Assembly (NCBI GenBank): GCA_030248295.1
Contig: JASANH010000554.1
Span: 1-64,000 of the forward strand
Length of the DNA stretch: 64,000 nucleotides
Reading direction: 5' to 3'
Source: Mesodorylaimus sp. YZB2_4
Lineage: Eukaryota; Nematoda; Enoplea; Dorylaimida; Dorylaimidae
The notes below the pieces were generated by a model, which worked only from the letters and a program-made list of their open reading frames with translations, was not told the origin of the DNA and did no database searches. This document shows positions 26,808-39,607 of the stretch, piece by piece (the stretch's first letter is position 1; each line of letters begins with the position of its first letter). A program made the translations under genes and the position numbers.

Positions 26808-27818
26808 GCCAAAAAAGTTGCATCCAGGGCTTCAGTGAGTCTTCGTCAAGTACCGGTTATTCCAGGTGCGTCATAATTATGGGATTTGAGACGTCATACT
26901 TTCATGGATGCCACGCATAAACGTACAGCATGCTGGTTTAGAACTGCCATGACAAACTTGAGTGTTCAGGGGGACTTCGAAAACAGTTTCGTGGTACCCC
27001 TTTGAAAATTTTTAGTTCGACCGTTGCATCACCGCATCCGCTCTCGTCACTCTCAATTGCACTATTTGTCATGAATAGAACGCAAGTAGGTTTCTGGTGC
27101 CACATAGCTTTTCGCGACTGTGACTATTCTTAGCATATTACAGCCGCTAAAAAACAAAAAATTGTGCAATCGTTGTGTGGTCGTTTCGTCTTTCCAAAAA
27201 AAAAGGCGTAACATTATTGACGCTAATAAATCTCCATGACGCAGTTAGATAACATCATTTATGAATGCCCATCGACAACTGTAAAAATTGGCCACATTTC
27301 TGTGAAATGCTTGTTTTTAAAAACTGATATCTACACGCCTGCGCACACGTCACAGCACAGCAAGTTAGAATCTGCCCTCTGCGCCGGGAACTGTTACTAG
27401 TTTTTCCTGCGGATCCATATGACCTTACGCACGTTGGTGAAAATCCACTTTTTATTATTTGTATGTTTCCTCGATGTAAGTGTTTATGGTCTGACAATTT
27501 CATGTTTGTCGTAAAGGAAGCTCATCTGCGCACGTATTGGACCCATTGTGTCACATGAAACCAGTCACATTGTATGACGCTGTGTTGCCGGGCTTTGTTA
27601 ACGGAACCATTCCATGTTGATCCTGGTCCAGTTTTTGTGTTTTCTTGCCCCTACATTATATATTAGAAAATTGAAATCATTTATTTGCTATTGTGAAGAC
27701 GAATCTTTTACGTCAATATCGTGCTACCAAATAAGATATAAATTTGATATTATAGCAGCTATTCCATCAGTGGTGGTTGTGGTGGAGCAGCAAAGTTGAA
27801 CGAATAAACTAAAAAGCA

Positions 27819-30800
27819 ATGTCTCAAGAGAGAACTGGAGAAGGCGTGAAGGGTTTGGCGAGGACAGAGGACGATGAAATAGGACTATGGAAGCTGGTAC
27901 TGATTTTCGTAACACCTGTGGTACTCTTGCCATTGATATTGGCTGTCGATCGAGTGGTAAGCGAACTTGCGTTTACCTGGGGAGGAGTGACGAGTCACTG
28001 TATTCCATCAATGATACTGTGTGTCAGTAGCACCTGCCAGTGGACATCGGATCAGTTCGGGGTAAACCCGACGGGTTGGGTCTCGAACTCGCTATAGCAG
28101 CTGAAGTTCCTTGCGATAAAAATCTTGCGCAAATCCTTAGAACGTGTGATGACTTCGCTGTAAAGGTGTGTGAAAAATGATGAAAGCATTTTATTATATA
28201 CGCCCGAATTTTCATGTTTTGTTATCCCAAAGTACACTTTCCAAAACAGCATTCCTTCATATTTCCGACTATAGTAATCTAATTAATTGAAGCCTACCTT
28301 GGTACATTCAAAAGCGACTAAAGTCTGTCTGCTAGTCTTTAGCAAGATTTAATCAATCCAAATAATATAGACTACTTTGAATAATTTTTGCAATCAGAGA
28401 CAGGCTTCATACTTCATACTTTATTTATACTCAAGCACCAGGCGCACGCAGGGAGTATAAAACACAGAAATACTGGTTAAATATAGATATTAACCCACCC
28501 AAAAGTATGCATCTAGTCTTCACAAAAGGTACTGCTTACAAAGTCATATTGTGCTGGAGTCATAGCTTTAGTCAGAACTTTGCTACTGATGGAGGAATGT
28601 AGGGTGCTTATGCCTTTTAAACACAGCGAACTGTTTCGCAATGGTAACATGATTGGTGGTCGGGGGAAGGGGGGGGCACTATTTTGGTCAAAATTTTTTG
28701 TGGTTCGGGGTCATACTGAATAGCAGGCTTTTCCAGCCAAGTCCCAAATGTGATTGTACTGTAGATAATCGAACGACCTGTTATCAAAGATTATCAAGTC
28801 CTCAGATTATGGCCAGTCCCACCCATTCATCAGAGTTGCTAAGACTGTTAGTAGGAGCTCTGAGATATGGACCTTACGTTATCCAGAAATTACTCAGAAA
28901 ATTCGGTCATTGTCACATCTTGCAATTTGTCTGACATCCTTAAAAATCACGCAGAATAAACGCTGAAATGCAAGGCTCTACATGCATGCATGAGGCGAAT
29001 TCCGCAAATCCTGGAGTTGAACAGATATGAAAAGGGTTTCAGTAACTGCTAATAGCAGAAAATAGCAAAATTGCTGTATTTTTGACCCTTTTGACCCGGT
29101 CTTTCAAAAAATGACCCGACCCGCCCCGATCCGGGGTCTACCTGCCAGCAACAAACATTTTATCAGTCATGATTATTATGATGAATTATTTGTACGTACA
29201 CTGGGCTGGTAATTTCAGGGGCATAGGTTCAATTACCGCTCGGGTTCATGTTTTTTATTCGGTTTCTGTTTCATGACTCCAACTTGAGCCTATTTCTTCA
29301 ATCAGCGGTCATAGAAACAATTTATTGAAAAGGAATCCTTGCCCGCAGTGCTCCTGGCTGCAGTGAGTGTTAGCAGTTGGGTTGCGAGCTGGCCGCCCTG
29401 ACACGCGATAGGGGCCAGCAGGAAACGAGATGGAGAGGCTGTCTCGCCTTGCCGACTGTCTCATGTGGCCGCCCGTCTCACTTGGCCATCCAATATATAA
29501 GCGATGTTAAGAATATGACGTCATTCTTTAGTGAACTGATGAGGTGGCCGACCGTGCCACTTCACCGTCTAGCGATAAGAGCACCAATCCTGTAAGGATA
29601 CATTATTAAGAGGTATTGAGAGCTGTGTGAGGCTTCGGGAAATCATGATTAAGGCGGTTGTGGTGATTTGAGGTGCGAGGGCCTGGCTGTCCATGCGATC
29701 AGAATCAAATTTATTGGAAATGAAACCTTGATCAGGTGAACCCATTCTTTAATCGGCAAGTGATCATTTTTGTACTCCGTGACAAATCCTTTCTGTTGTG
29801 TTCGCCGCAGAAGACATTGTCCCAAGTGGTGTCCAAGTCCATAGATAATTCGAGCAGACCATATCTGGGCATTCTATATTCTAGAGACTCGTCACATGTG
29901 TTTTTGTTTTCTGCTGATTGTTCGATTGCTAACCTCAAGGTCTTACCTAGAAAATTTATAGTCGGCCAAGTGAGACAGTCGGTCACCTCTCAAAATCAGT
30001 CATATACGTCAGACGGCTACTTGAGATAGTCGGTCAAGTGAAAAAGACGGCCAGGTGAGAGAGGCGGCAAGGTGATACACAATCGATAGCGACCCAGCCG
30101 TTCACTAAGGCGGCCTGACTCTGGACTGGTTCCGAGAAACTCTATAGGGTATACAGCAAGGCAATATGTTCCAGCTGCCCTCTGCCTCAAGCCGTAGTAA
30201 AGTCACACCCGCTCGTAGCTGATTTCAGTGTCAGGGTCAGTAAGTGGCCAGCTATGACCGTCTGTTATCCCAAGTGATTTCTGTGAACTTTGTGATCAGT
30301 GATTAATCTTAAGATTAGTCTGTGATAAGCGCAGTCCTCAATGGGAAGGTCTTGTCACACTGCCAAATACAGGGCAAACCCCCATGCTGTAGCGGTTTGG
30401 TCAGGTCACATACATGTCGCATGGCAGGTCAGGTATTGCCATACGAGGAAAGGCCGATATGCAATAACAACAAGATTTTCTCTCCGCACCGAAGTCGCTG
30501 CATACCTGAATCAGCACCCAGTAGCACAGTAAACCCAGCAAGCATAATTTTGCATGAATACACCAAGCAGTTTTGGTGTTCTTTCCAGTAACCAGCAGAG
30601 GAATTTGGCTGCTTATCCATTTCAGGAAGGCAAATGTGCTTATGTCATTCTCCTCATGACAGTCTATTGGATGACCGAAGCTATGCCACTGGCAGTGACA
30701 GCCCTGCTGCCAATTTTCCTGTACCCTCTGCTGGGTGTAGAAAGTGCAGCGGATACGGCGGAAAATTATTTCAAGGATACAAATTTCCTTATTTTTGGAA

Positions 30801-33800
30801 GTTTGCTGATGGCAGTGGCGGTGGAGGTGTCTGGACTGCAATACAGAATCGCGTTGAGGATATTGCTTTGGTTTGGAGCGAGATCTCAATGGTAAGTATC
30901 TACTTCTGGGAAGTTATCGACTCCTGTCGGAAGTAATTGGATTCCCTCGTTCAGAGATAACAAACATGAAACAACAGGATTTCGAGTCTGACTACGCGTC
31001 TTCGTTTCAGGCTCATTCTCGGCTTTATGTTGACGGCAGGTTTTCTCAGCATGTGGATCAGTAACACAGCCGCTTGCGCTATGATGATGCCGATTGTGAT
31101 CAGCGTTCTTGAAGAAATATTGCAACAGAAAAGGCGACTAAGACCGGCTCAGGTACAAACAAACGGGGCCGATACATCGAGAACAAGTGCTTCTGATGTC
31201 GTTGGCATTGAACCACCCAGGACCACATCTGTGTTCGATGGTAGCCTGACACCAGAAGAGTTGGGCCTGTGCAGAGCGGCAGCTATCGGAGTGGCATTCG
31301 CATCCAGTGCTGGTGGAATCGGTTGCTTGACTGGGACGGCTCCTAATCTGATCCTGGTCGGTCAGCTGAGCCAGTGAGTGAGAAGAAGTGCACGGGGCAT
31401 GAAGAGTAGCCAACACTGTTCATGAGTCTAGCCTGACCGAGATTCATCAAGATCTCCATCAGACTCAAAATCAGTGCTCCTAGAACGGTTGTTCAAGCGA
31501 GACCATCTTCGCCAATTTAGCTCGATTGATATCGTTTTCGAGCTCATTGCTGTGGAGAGGGTGGTCATCAGCTTCGCCGTTTGCAGCCAAATAAACCCAA
31601 TCAAAAACTTTTTTGCACACCCACAAAAATGTCTGGTACTTCTTGTTTGGAGACAGCAAGATGCTAATCGTAAGACAAACTGAAAACAACGGGTAGCATC
31701 GGCCAACGGAACGACTGGACGGAGCAGACCACAAAAACCTTGGAAGCGTCGAATACTCTTTAAATGGGATGCGTAAAATATGGTTTAAGATAATGAATTC
31801 TTGAGTGTCGGGCTGGTTAATTCCACTTGACTCAATGTAAAATTTGTTGCTGTGCTCCAACACGCTACAATACAGTGTACAGTAGATCAAAACGTTCACT
31901 TTCTGATCGTGGGAATACAGTATCCCCTTGCGCTTTTGATTTCCCCTGGAGTTAGGTCGGTTCTACATTTTAGGTATTATGAAAATGCGAATCCAATAAC
32001 ATTCGCCAGTTGGTTCGCAATCGGTATCCCAATCTTACTCATCTCAATTTTGATCAGCTGGCTATGGATTCTGTTTCTATTTATGGGTTTAAGGTGAGTC
32101 CTTTGCATGTCACCTCGGCGGCACGTGTTAGACTCGACCAAAACGAGACAGAAAATCTCAGCCTCGTCATATTTTCACCGCTTCAATTTCAGATCGATCA
32201 TACAGTGTTTTGCGAAAAAGACTGAAAATGATGCTTGCATTGCGAAGCTGCTAAGGCGAGAATATCAACGCCTGGGCCCAATCAGGTATAACCCGTTTTC
32301 TCTGGGAATATACACGCCAGCCACGTCAAAGAATAGTCCGTGTGTACATTCCCAAAGAAAGCAGATAATAGTTTCTGAGTTGCTGTTGTAATACAGTATA
32401 TCTGCAGGTTTTGAATTATAGATTTGACGAGGCGGCCATGATCGTCATATTCTTGATACTGATTATCCTTTGGATATTTCGTGCACCTGGCTTCATTTCA
32501 GGCTGGGGATCGTGGTTCAAAGGAGGGTGAGTCTTGTTATCTACTGTCACCACTTTGCTCATTCTGATAGGTTCCTACGATTTCTTTGCGAAGTCGCTGG
32601 GCATTGCCGCCTCATTGTCTGATTTACAGTATGCTGCATGCACTGACATCATGTTCATGTTTTACCAAATCACCAAACGCTTATGCGCACTCAAGGGTGA
32701 AGGGACATATTTTACACGAAATGATTTACCGGCCCGCGAGTCGAACACTCGCCCGTAAGTGCGCATCTAGTGCGAGAGGCAGACGCCTGACCCTCCAGGC
32801 CACGAGACTGGTTAAACCGTCACGTCATGATCATGTTTACTTATGCCAGCGTCAAATATTGTCTTACTGGTCCGATGGATAAGCCACAGTTGATGCATCA
32901 AGTCTGACGCTGAAAGCAAGCTTTTCCGCACGCAGCAAGTACATGAAAATTGATGTTGCAGATCTCTTATTTCTTTCAACGCATTCGTTTTTTTCCATTT
33001 AGTGAAGGCTCTGTGATGAAGAAGGCAAACACTTATCATTTTTTGTCTTTCAAGACAGTGTTTAAAATATCAGCCTTTCATTCATTTGACATGATCTGTT
33101 TATCGTGCCATCCTCTAACTGCTATCAATACTGCAACAGTCGCTGTTTTGCAGCTTCACATCGGACTCGACGCCAGTTATTTGCATTTCCTGCATCTTAT
33201 TCTTCTTTCCCAGCTCCTTCAAACCATTTGTCTGGCGAAAGCGAGGTACGCAGCAACACCTCATTCCACTTGGAATACATAGCTTCCTCCTGATTTTCAG
33301 CGAAGGTTTCTGACGGACCCGTAAATCCACCTCAGCAATCCGAAGTTTCAACAGAGGATCGCGGATCGTCAAAATGGAAAATGCCGTCATATCGCCCGTT
33401 GATGAGCTGGCGCTACCTACAAGAGAAGCTTCCTTGGGCAATCATTGTGCTCATGGGCGGAGGATTCGCCTTGGCTGACGGGGTGAAGGTAAGCAAAGGC
33501 CAACTGATTGGGGACTACCGCAAATGCATTTGCGGTAACCCGGTAACCCGGTGCATTTTCGGTAAGAAATGCATTTGCGGTAACCCTGAACACACACACA
33601 CACACACACACACGTGTGTGTGTGTGTGTGTGTGTGTGTTCAAGGTTTTCCATTTTCATTTCATGCCCGATCAACTTGTGTATCTTGCTTGTATTCTTCT
33701 GTCAAGGAGCACCACTGTGTTTACGTCTGGCAGTGGAGTAGCGCTCTCTTGACTTTAGCCAAAAATCTACAGAAAAATTCTCTGCTGTTTTGCCAACCAG

Positions 33801-35243
33801 GTCCTCATGCAAGAGGACAATTTATTCACACCAGAAGTTGAGCAGCCGATATATATCAAATGCTAAACCCTCATATTCAATGCACCGCACAGTGCCTGCA
33901 TATTCAATATTTTTAAAATTAATTCCGTTTCTTTAGCAAAGTGGTTTATCAGATTGGTTGGGTTGCGCATTACGAACACGACTGGCTTTCATCAAACCGG
34001 CACTGGTGGTCTTAATTTTCCTGGTCCTCATGACTTTTGTCAGCGAATTTGCGAGCAATTCAGCAACTGCTAGCGTTTTTGTGCCGATTCTGCTGACCCT
34101 GGTAAGTACCGTGCGACTACCAGCAAAGTGTTGTCGTTTGCTGTTTGTCGGGCTCGTGCTTGCAGAACGAATCTATGATTTCCCCTGTTTCTGTGTAGTT
34201 TTACGGCGGAAAATGAGGATGGATGCATCGAAGGTCTGACAATCTTTCGGCTTAAACCACGCAAAGTTCACAAGGCTGTATAATACGGCGTGTGGCTTGT
34301 GCACCCGTTTTACTGCGTGGCTTCGGCCAGCCCATCTAACATGGGCCAAGCCAGGATTCAAAGACTTCTTTGTCCCTATTAACTATCTGAATTCTCCAAC
34401 TACAAGTATTTTTAATTCAGGCTGAAAGTTTGCGCATCAATCCTCTGTACTTTGGTCTATCGGCTGCAATCGGATCTTCCTTCGGTTTTATGCTTCCTGT
34501 GGCAACACCACCCAACATGATTGTGTACGAAAAGTGCAAGCAGCTGGGTATCTTGACCACCAAGGACATGGTAAGTGTTTTCATCCAGTGTCACAACCAA
34601 CCTCACGGGTTTTAGGGTGCAAGGTCACTATCAGTCTGTAGCTATCAGTACAAAGTTCAAAAATGACTGCGAGTTTGATCGAAAGTCTCCCTCTCAAATA
34701 TGCCCCCCCCAACCTGAATGGCAAGTCCAGTCCCCCTACAATACAATATGTCCATCAGGGCTCGGGCTTCTCACGCGTGACCCTGGCGTATGGTTAGTTA
34801 TGGGGAGTGGGACAGAATTAATTGATCTCTCCTGGCTGAGAAACTGCTGAGAAACTTCAAGCGGGGTTTGATGTCGATTTGGTCTTATCGTTAGACTCGC
34901 CTCGCTTTAGTCGGAGACTTTGCGATCCGGCCGACCACATCCTCCCACAGTACGCCTGCTAGGCTTGCTTACGTTGACCTACCTTATGTTATATTCCTAC
35001 AGTACGCACACCCTGGGGATACTGCCTGGATTTCAAATAGAGAGGTCATTCGACTAGAAGCAGTGCATTTGCATCTGAAAGAAACAGCAACCTCGGTTTC
35101 AGATAAAAGCTGGTATCCTGTTGGACATAATTTCCATCTTGGTTGCCTTTCTCGTCATGCATACATTTGGGACTTGGATTTATCATTTCGATACGTTCCC
35201 TTTGTGGGCGCACAGTGCTGGCAATTTTTCAGTTTGCCGGTGA
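27819..35243 (+). CDS. SLC13-family Na+/carboxylate symporter, copy B, 11 exons, 606 aa
   Basis: Exons: 27819-27956, 30626-30891, 31011-31373, 31974-32093, 32193-32285, 32422-32526, 33154-33245, 33301-33488, 33937-34101, 34421-34570, 35103-35243. All junctions are GT-AG and all phases are continuous. Exons 2-7, 9 and 10 have exactly the same length as in copy A; only exons 1, 8 and 11 differ by 3-9 bases, always in multiples of three. Hallmarks: [32 protein letters not shown] at residues 152-164, GTAPNLILVGQ, SNSATASVFVPIL at 495-507, [19 protein letters not shown]. Role as for copy A: Na+-coupled carboxylate uptake across the plasma membrane (family knowledge). The loop after the first Na+ motif and the hydrophilic segment in exon 8 have diverged most. 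Both copies keep all hallmark motifs, so both look functional. Codon differences are spread along the gene, which argues against very recent duplication. Confidence 0.92.
29420..30078. repeat. inverted-repeat element with GGCCAAGTGAGAC-type word arrays
   Basis: The left arm (29420-29490) contains CTGTCTCGCCTTGCC and CCGTCTCACTTGGCC. The right arm (29955-30078) contains GGCCAAGTGAGACAGTCGG and several degenerate repeats of AGTCGGTCAAGTGA and GGCGGCAAGGTGA. The arms are inverted relative to each other. No ORF. It is in intron 1 of SLC13 copy B. Exact ends are uncertain. Confidence 0.5.
32640..32808 (-). repeat. tRNA-derived SINE, type B
   Basis: Near-identical in structure to 18785-18945: box B complement GCGAGTCGAACACTCGC and body with ACGCTTATGCGCACTCAAGG. 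Intron 6 of SLC13 copy B. Because copy A's corresponding intron holds a type A SINE instead, these insertions post-date the gene duplication. Confidence 0.75.
33588..33642. repeat. palindromic (CA)n(GT)n microsatellite
   Basis: A run of about 24 bases of CA is followed directly by about 26 bases of GT, flanked by GAAC and GTTC, so the whole tract is self-complementary. It is in intron 8 of SLC13 copy B. The exact repeat number may be unreliable in assembly. Confidence 0.9.
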
Positions 35244-35435
35244 AGTGTTACAAATGCGCTTTATTACAGCTTATAACCTAAATACTATGCGCTTTAAACT
35301 TTTAGTCTACACAGATGATAGTGCTCTTACGATTAGTGTTCATGTAAGAGTGATTCCACAGTTAACTTTGTGCTGCAGTATTTGATTTGTTAATTAAATA
35401 TTTACGCATATTTTAAAACTTGTGTTCATCTCTCT

Positions 35436-35441
35436 AATAAA
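35436..35441 (+). terminator. polyadenylation signal AATAAA for SLC13 copy B
   Basis: AATAAA lies 193 bp after the TGA stop at 35241-35243 and before the convergent complex III gene that ends at 35670. It is the only canonical hexamer seen in this interval. Confidence 0.5.
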
Positions 35442-35669
35442 ACCAGGACGACTGAAATCGTATCATATGTTGCTTTCTATGCAAGCTAGTCTCACGATCA
35501 AAATAACAACGCCAGCTCACCCACGTCCAATGCATACCTAAGACTCTCTTTTGATATCACTAAGTCGTGTTTGTCCCTACTCGCACCCACACACCCATAC
35601 AGGTCCACTATCAGATGCTTCCGTACTGGCAGCATGAACATAGTTTATACACAACAAAAAATCACTACT

Positions 35670-38600
35670 TCACGACAGTAACTCGTCCGAATAAGGCGTT
35701 TTGTCCAATCGGCCAATGGCAGCCACAGCCAATTTCCCGCTCACGATATTTCTGGCAGCCTAAGAATTGGAATGCAAAAGTGAAAACTCTGTGTCCACTG
35801 CAGCAAGATAAGCATTAGGAGGTGATTAAAACGAGGCGATGATATCGTGAAGGAAGCATATAACTTTGCACGAAACATGCAAAATGCATTGAGGACCCTG
35901 CTCCAAGGCGGGACTAAAACGCAGGAAAATAATGAAGATTTAATTGAATCAATGAATTGGAAATTTGTCATTTTCCAGAAGGGCGATCGAAATGTTACAT
36001 TTATGTTTATGTTCATAATTTACCACCACCATGACCAAGCACAGGTACCAAGCATATGTGGGCATGACCATGACCCAGGGTCGTGGCCTAGCGGGTTAAG
36101 GCGTCTGCCTGTCACGCTGGGTGCGCACTTAAGAGGGGAGGGTTCGACTCCCGCCTCGGTACAAAATGATTGTCAAATATGTGTTCCTTAGCCCTCGAGT
36201 GCGCCTTATGGTGCTTGGCTACGGATACAGTATGACATGACATGACATAGCCATGCCATGACAGGCACAGGTACCAAGCATAGCCATGACTAAGCACAGG
36301 TATGTGCACTCAGGGCGAAAGGTCATAATTTATACACGGAAGGATTTTCGCCCCAGGAAACAATTATTCGAGCATACATGGTAATCAGGCTCTTCTTCAA
36401 TGTTCGCACAAACAGCTGATTGATCCCTGATCAAAGGGCCATGACTGATAGGATTAGCAGTGATCATGTGAACCTGTGTCCAGTAAATGCCTGATTCAGG
36501 ATTGTGTCACTATTAGTAATGATCATGTGAAAAGATCCAAGATATTGATGAATCCTCACGACAATAAAAAAGTGCTGATCAAAACTATAAAATAGTAAGC
36601 GATCACCTACTGTTTTACAGTTTAAAGTCACTCCATCAAAGTCAGATGCAAGTTATTTGGCAGTGTTTGCAATGGAAAAACTGTTATTGGAGAAAATCAA
36701 TAGCCGATCAGTCATTTTATCGCTCGTAATACTGAGAAATCTCTTACCTGTTGCAAATCGGCTGCCGTCACCTGATCCACGGCTTTCAATTGATCTTCGG
36801 CCGAGCACACGTCCGACTGGCGAACAGCGGCTTGCACAGCTAAGTCTTCAACTACGTAATCGTCGTTTTCGGCCAATGTCAAAAGACGATATTTCACTCG
36901 ATTCTTTGCCGCCTGAAAATAATGCTGGATCAACAACAATTCAAAGGACTCATTCTGGTGCTAACACAAAAAATAACAAACGGGTCAAGGTCAGTGTTCA
37001 TTTTCAGACCCCTTCATGTTTCTAGCAGCTGCTCTTCTTGCTACTAGTAGATTCCTATTTCTTATTGCAGTAAAAACCACGCAATAGACCTTGCGCCTTG
37101 CGTGTGCCCTATTGGTACCACACACACTAAAAACCAGAAAGACACACGCAAGCATCCACACAAAAGAATATAATTGTTTCACCTGTAATTCATCTTCGCT
37201 CACTCCTTGACTGGCCACCGACTTCAACTGACCAACAGCTGCTTTAGCTACGGCGCCACTATCAGCCCAATGGCTCGAGTAGAAAATCGTAAACATACCA
37301 ACTCCATCGTAACCGATATTTGATGCAGATACCTGCAAAAAATCAAATTACAGCGGCATATAAGATAATCAGCCCCAAGTAAGAATCTAAATGGCCGCTT
37401 AAAATAGTTCAAAAACATCAATTCAAAAAAGCTAAAATTTCAAACTCAAGAAGCAGGATCAGCAAAGACTTACATGAAATGGACTCGATGTAACTTTTCG
37501 TACAGCTTTGGCCAATCGATTTTGACCGCCATCGCTCCATTTTACCAAAGGACCAGTACCCAATACATTGGCCAAGAGGGTATGTGTGATCGTACCTCTC
37601 ACATCGTCCAGCCCCACCGATGGACCTCCGATATGAACAACGCTTAGATCACTTTTTTGTTGTTTTCTTAAATCACCTCCATAAAATTTAGTCTTTTCTG
37701 GCGCTGCTGCTGACGGTCCTTTCGTCAACGTGAAAACATCCGATGCCCATTTACTGACTTCCTCGTGATTGACTCCAGTCACGGCCAAAGTGGCATTCCC
37801 AGTGGTGAAATGCTCGAGAACAAATTCAGCCAGCTGTTCGACCGAGTGATGACCGATTGCGTATTTGGGCGAGAGTAGAGAGTTGGCCAACCCTTGACGA
37901 CGATATGCCACTTTGTGCAATTTTTCCAAGGTATCTACAGTGACGAAAAAGATGGTGTAGAAAAGAAAAAACCACACTTTTTGGACTCTCCGTTCTGCGT
38001 GAACATTAACTGGGCAGCAATCAAGTGCCAGTGGTCGAACCGATTCAGGCCTGCACGCGCCTCGCTGACCGCCTCTACGCGGCTTAAGTAGAAACACGAG
38101 AACCTGGGAAAACACCTCTATCTAGGTGAATGGCGAAGCATCAGCAAGCTTTTCCAATATAATTCCTCTCACGTGTGGTCGAGGCTTAACATGTGACGGC
38201 ATTTGCATTCGTATAGCATTCGATAAGAGGTGTCAGATGAAGACCCTGGTCCGCTGATTAAGACATGGTGGCAAGGACGAGTTAGCTGAATCGGGTTGAT
38301 TTTTCTAGGGCAGGTATAATGCTCTACTATCTCTCCCCCCTCCCCAAGGGTGCACTGGCTACTCTTGCCTGTCTGCGTCTCCAGAGGTCCTCAGCATACC
38401 AACGAGCGAGTGCTGGCCAAAACATCAGCTTCCTTGGCCAATGGCGGGTAGGGTGCAGCTGAAACTACTATTACAGTACAGGTTGTATGGGGCCCTATGC
38501 ACCCTTCCCAACTTCTCATAGAAGAGGTCCCATACTTCTGAGATAGTGTTCAGAAAAGAAGCAGTTACAGCTAGCAGGTGCTAGCACGGGTTTTGTTGCA

Positions 38601-39038
38601 AAAAAGCGAGAAACAGTTTCTTCGCCAAAAAAGGTGGGTAATGAGCATTTGCGCAGTTCGCCCCTATCAGAACCTCAGCGTCGCTAACTAGTTGAGCTCC
38701 CTAAAACATGGGAAAGAACCCCTTTTTCAATTTTGAATTTCACCCTAATATTCACAAAGAAGCACCCAGAACGCCAAAATCCTAATGGGCTATGCACAAA
38801 AGCAGCCGCATCTCACTTTACGCCCAAAAGAAAAATTTTAAAACTGTAAGCAAAAATACAAGATGTTTAGGTATTAGGGAATAATGGCGATTGGCATCAA
38901 CACTTACAAGCGGGCCAGTTCGTTTCCTTCAAAGAATTAACTTCTCGTAACATTTGAGCCGAACTTGATTCCAATTCATGCTCTTGCGCGTGAAATTGTC
39001 CGCCGAGTAACTCGTCCAAAATACGAAAAGCTTCGACT
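35670..39038 (-). CDS. UQCRC2: cytochrome b-c1 complex core protein 2 (UQCRC2-like), C-terminal half
   Basis: Exons on the minus strand: 39038-38908 (tentative), 37934-37474, 37332-37183, 36912-36748, 35759-35670. The last four join in phase and give a product clearly like the M16-type core 2 subunit of mitochondrial complex III. Visible family stretches: LEKLHKVAYRRQGLANSLLS, VEQLAEFVLEHFTTGNATLA, HTLLANVLGTGPLVKW, SSPFHVSASNIGYDGVGMFT, then AAKNRVKYRLLTLAEN and the C-terminal VSGKLAVAAIGRLDKTPYSD. The exon at 38908-39038 fits by phase and splice sites, but its protein (VEAFRILDELLGGQF) does not visibly match the family. The N-terminal half, with the mitochondrial presequence, was not found upstream, so the gene is incomplete here: undetected exons, a very long intron or a 5'-truncated copy are all possible. 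It is tail-to-tail with SLC13 copy B, 426 bp apart. Confidence 0.85.
36080..36248 (+). repeat. tRNA-derived SINE, type A, best-preserved copy
   Basis: It reads in order: box A-like GTGGCCTAGCGGGTTAAGGC, box B GGTTCGACTCC, a body with CCCTCGAGTGCGCC, and the tail TATGACATGACATGAC. It is inserted in the last intron of the complex III gene, antisense to it. A degraded fragment of the same family follows at about 36296-36360. Confidence 0.8.
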
Positions 39039-39607
39039 CTAAGGAAGATATGGGGCGCACAATTAAACTTGGAGCAGTCGCTCGGGACCGCGACAATAGT
39101 TAAGACAACGAGACCAGTTTTGTGATGCTGCTATTTAAGCGAGATTTGAAACGAAAAAGTGCCAGTTAGCAGACGATTTTACGTAGGCATCTTTATCATA
39201 AAATTGATGTTCCTCCTAATGCAAAATATAACCCGCAAAACTTATACTTTAGCGAGTTCGAATAATGCAAATTTAATTCCTTTTGCGATTAGTAGCGAAG
39301 AACCTATCACTGGAATATTCCTAGACAGATTTGCAGCTTACAAATTTCGACGAAATATTTGAAGATCGAACGACAAATGATCGCGACTTGCGGTCGATGT
39401 CAAAATTCCTCCGACGCTGGCAACGTGATGATTGAAATCAACGGCTGTGCGGCGACTTGTCGACTGAAATTATTAATAAAAACATTTTCATTACTATTAT
39501 GGTGTCATTTCGCAAAATGAACACGTGATTTCGATTTATGTGTTTTTTCAAGTGCAAGATTTTTAAGATTGAAAATTCTGACCTCCATTGCTTGACGGTA
39601 CCTCAGG

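Noticed and set aside
37935..38115. Upstream extension of the UQCRC2-like exon in the same open frame
   Set aside because: The family match starts at an AG acceptor at 37935; the preceding residues are intron translation.
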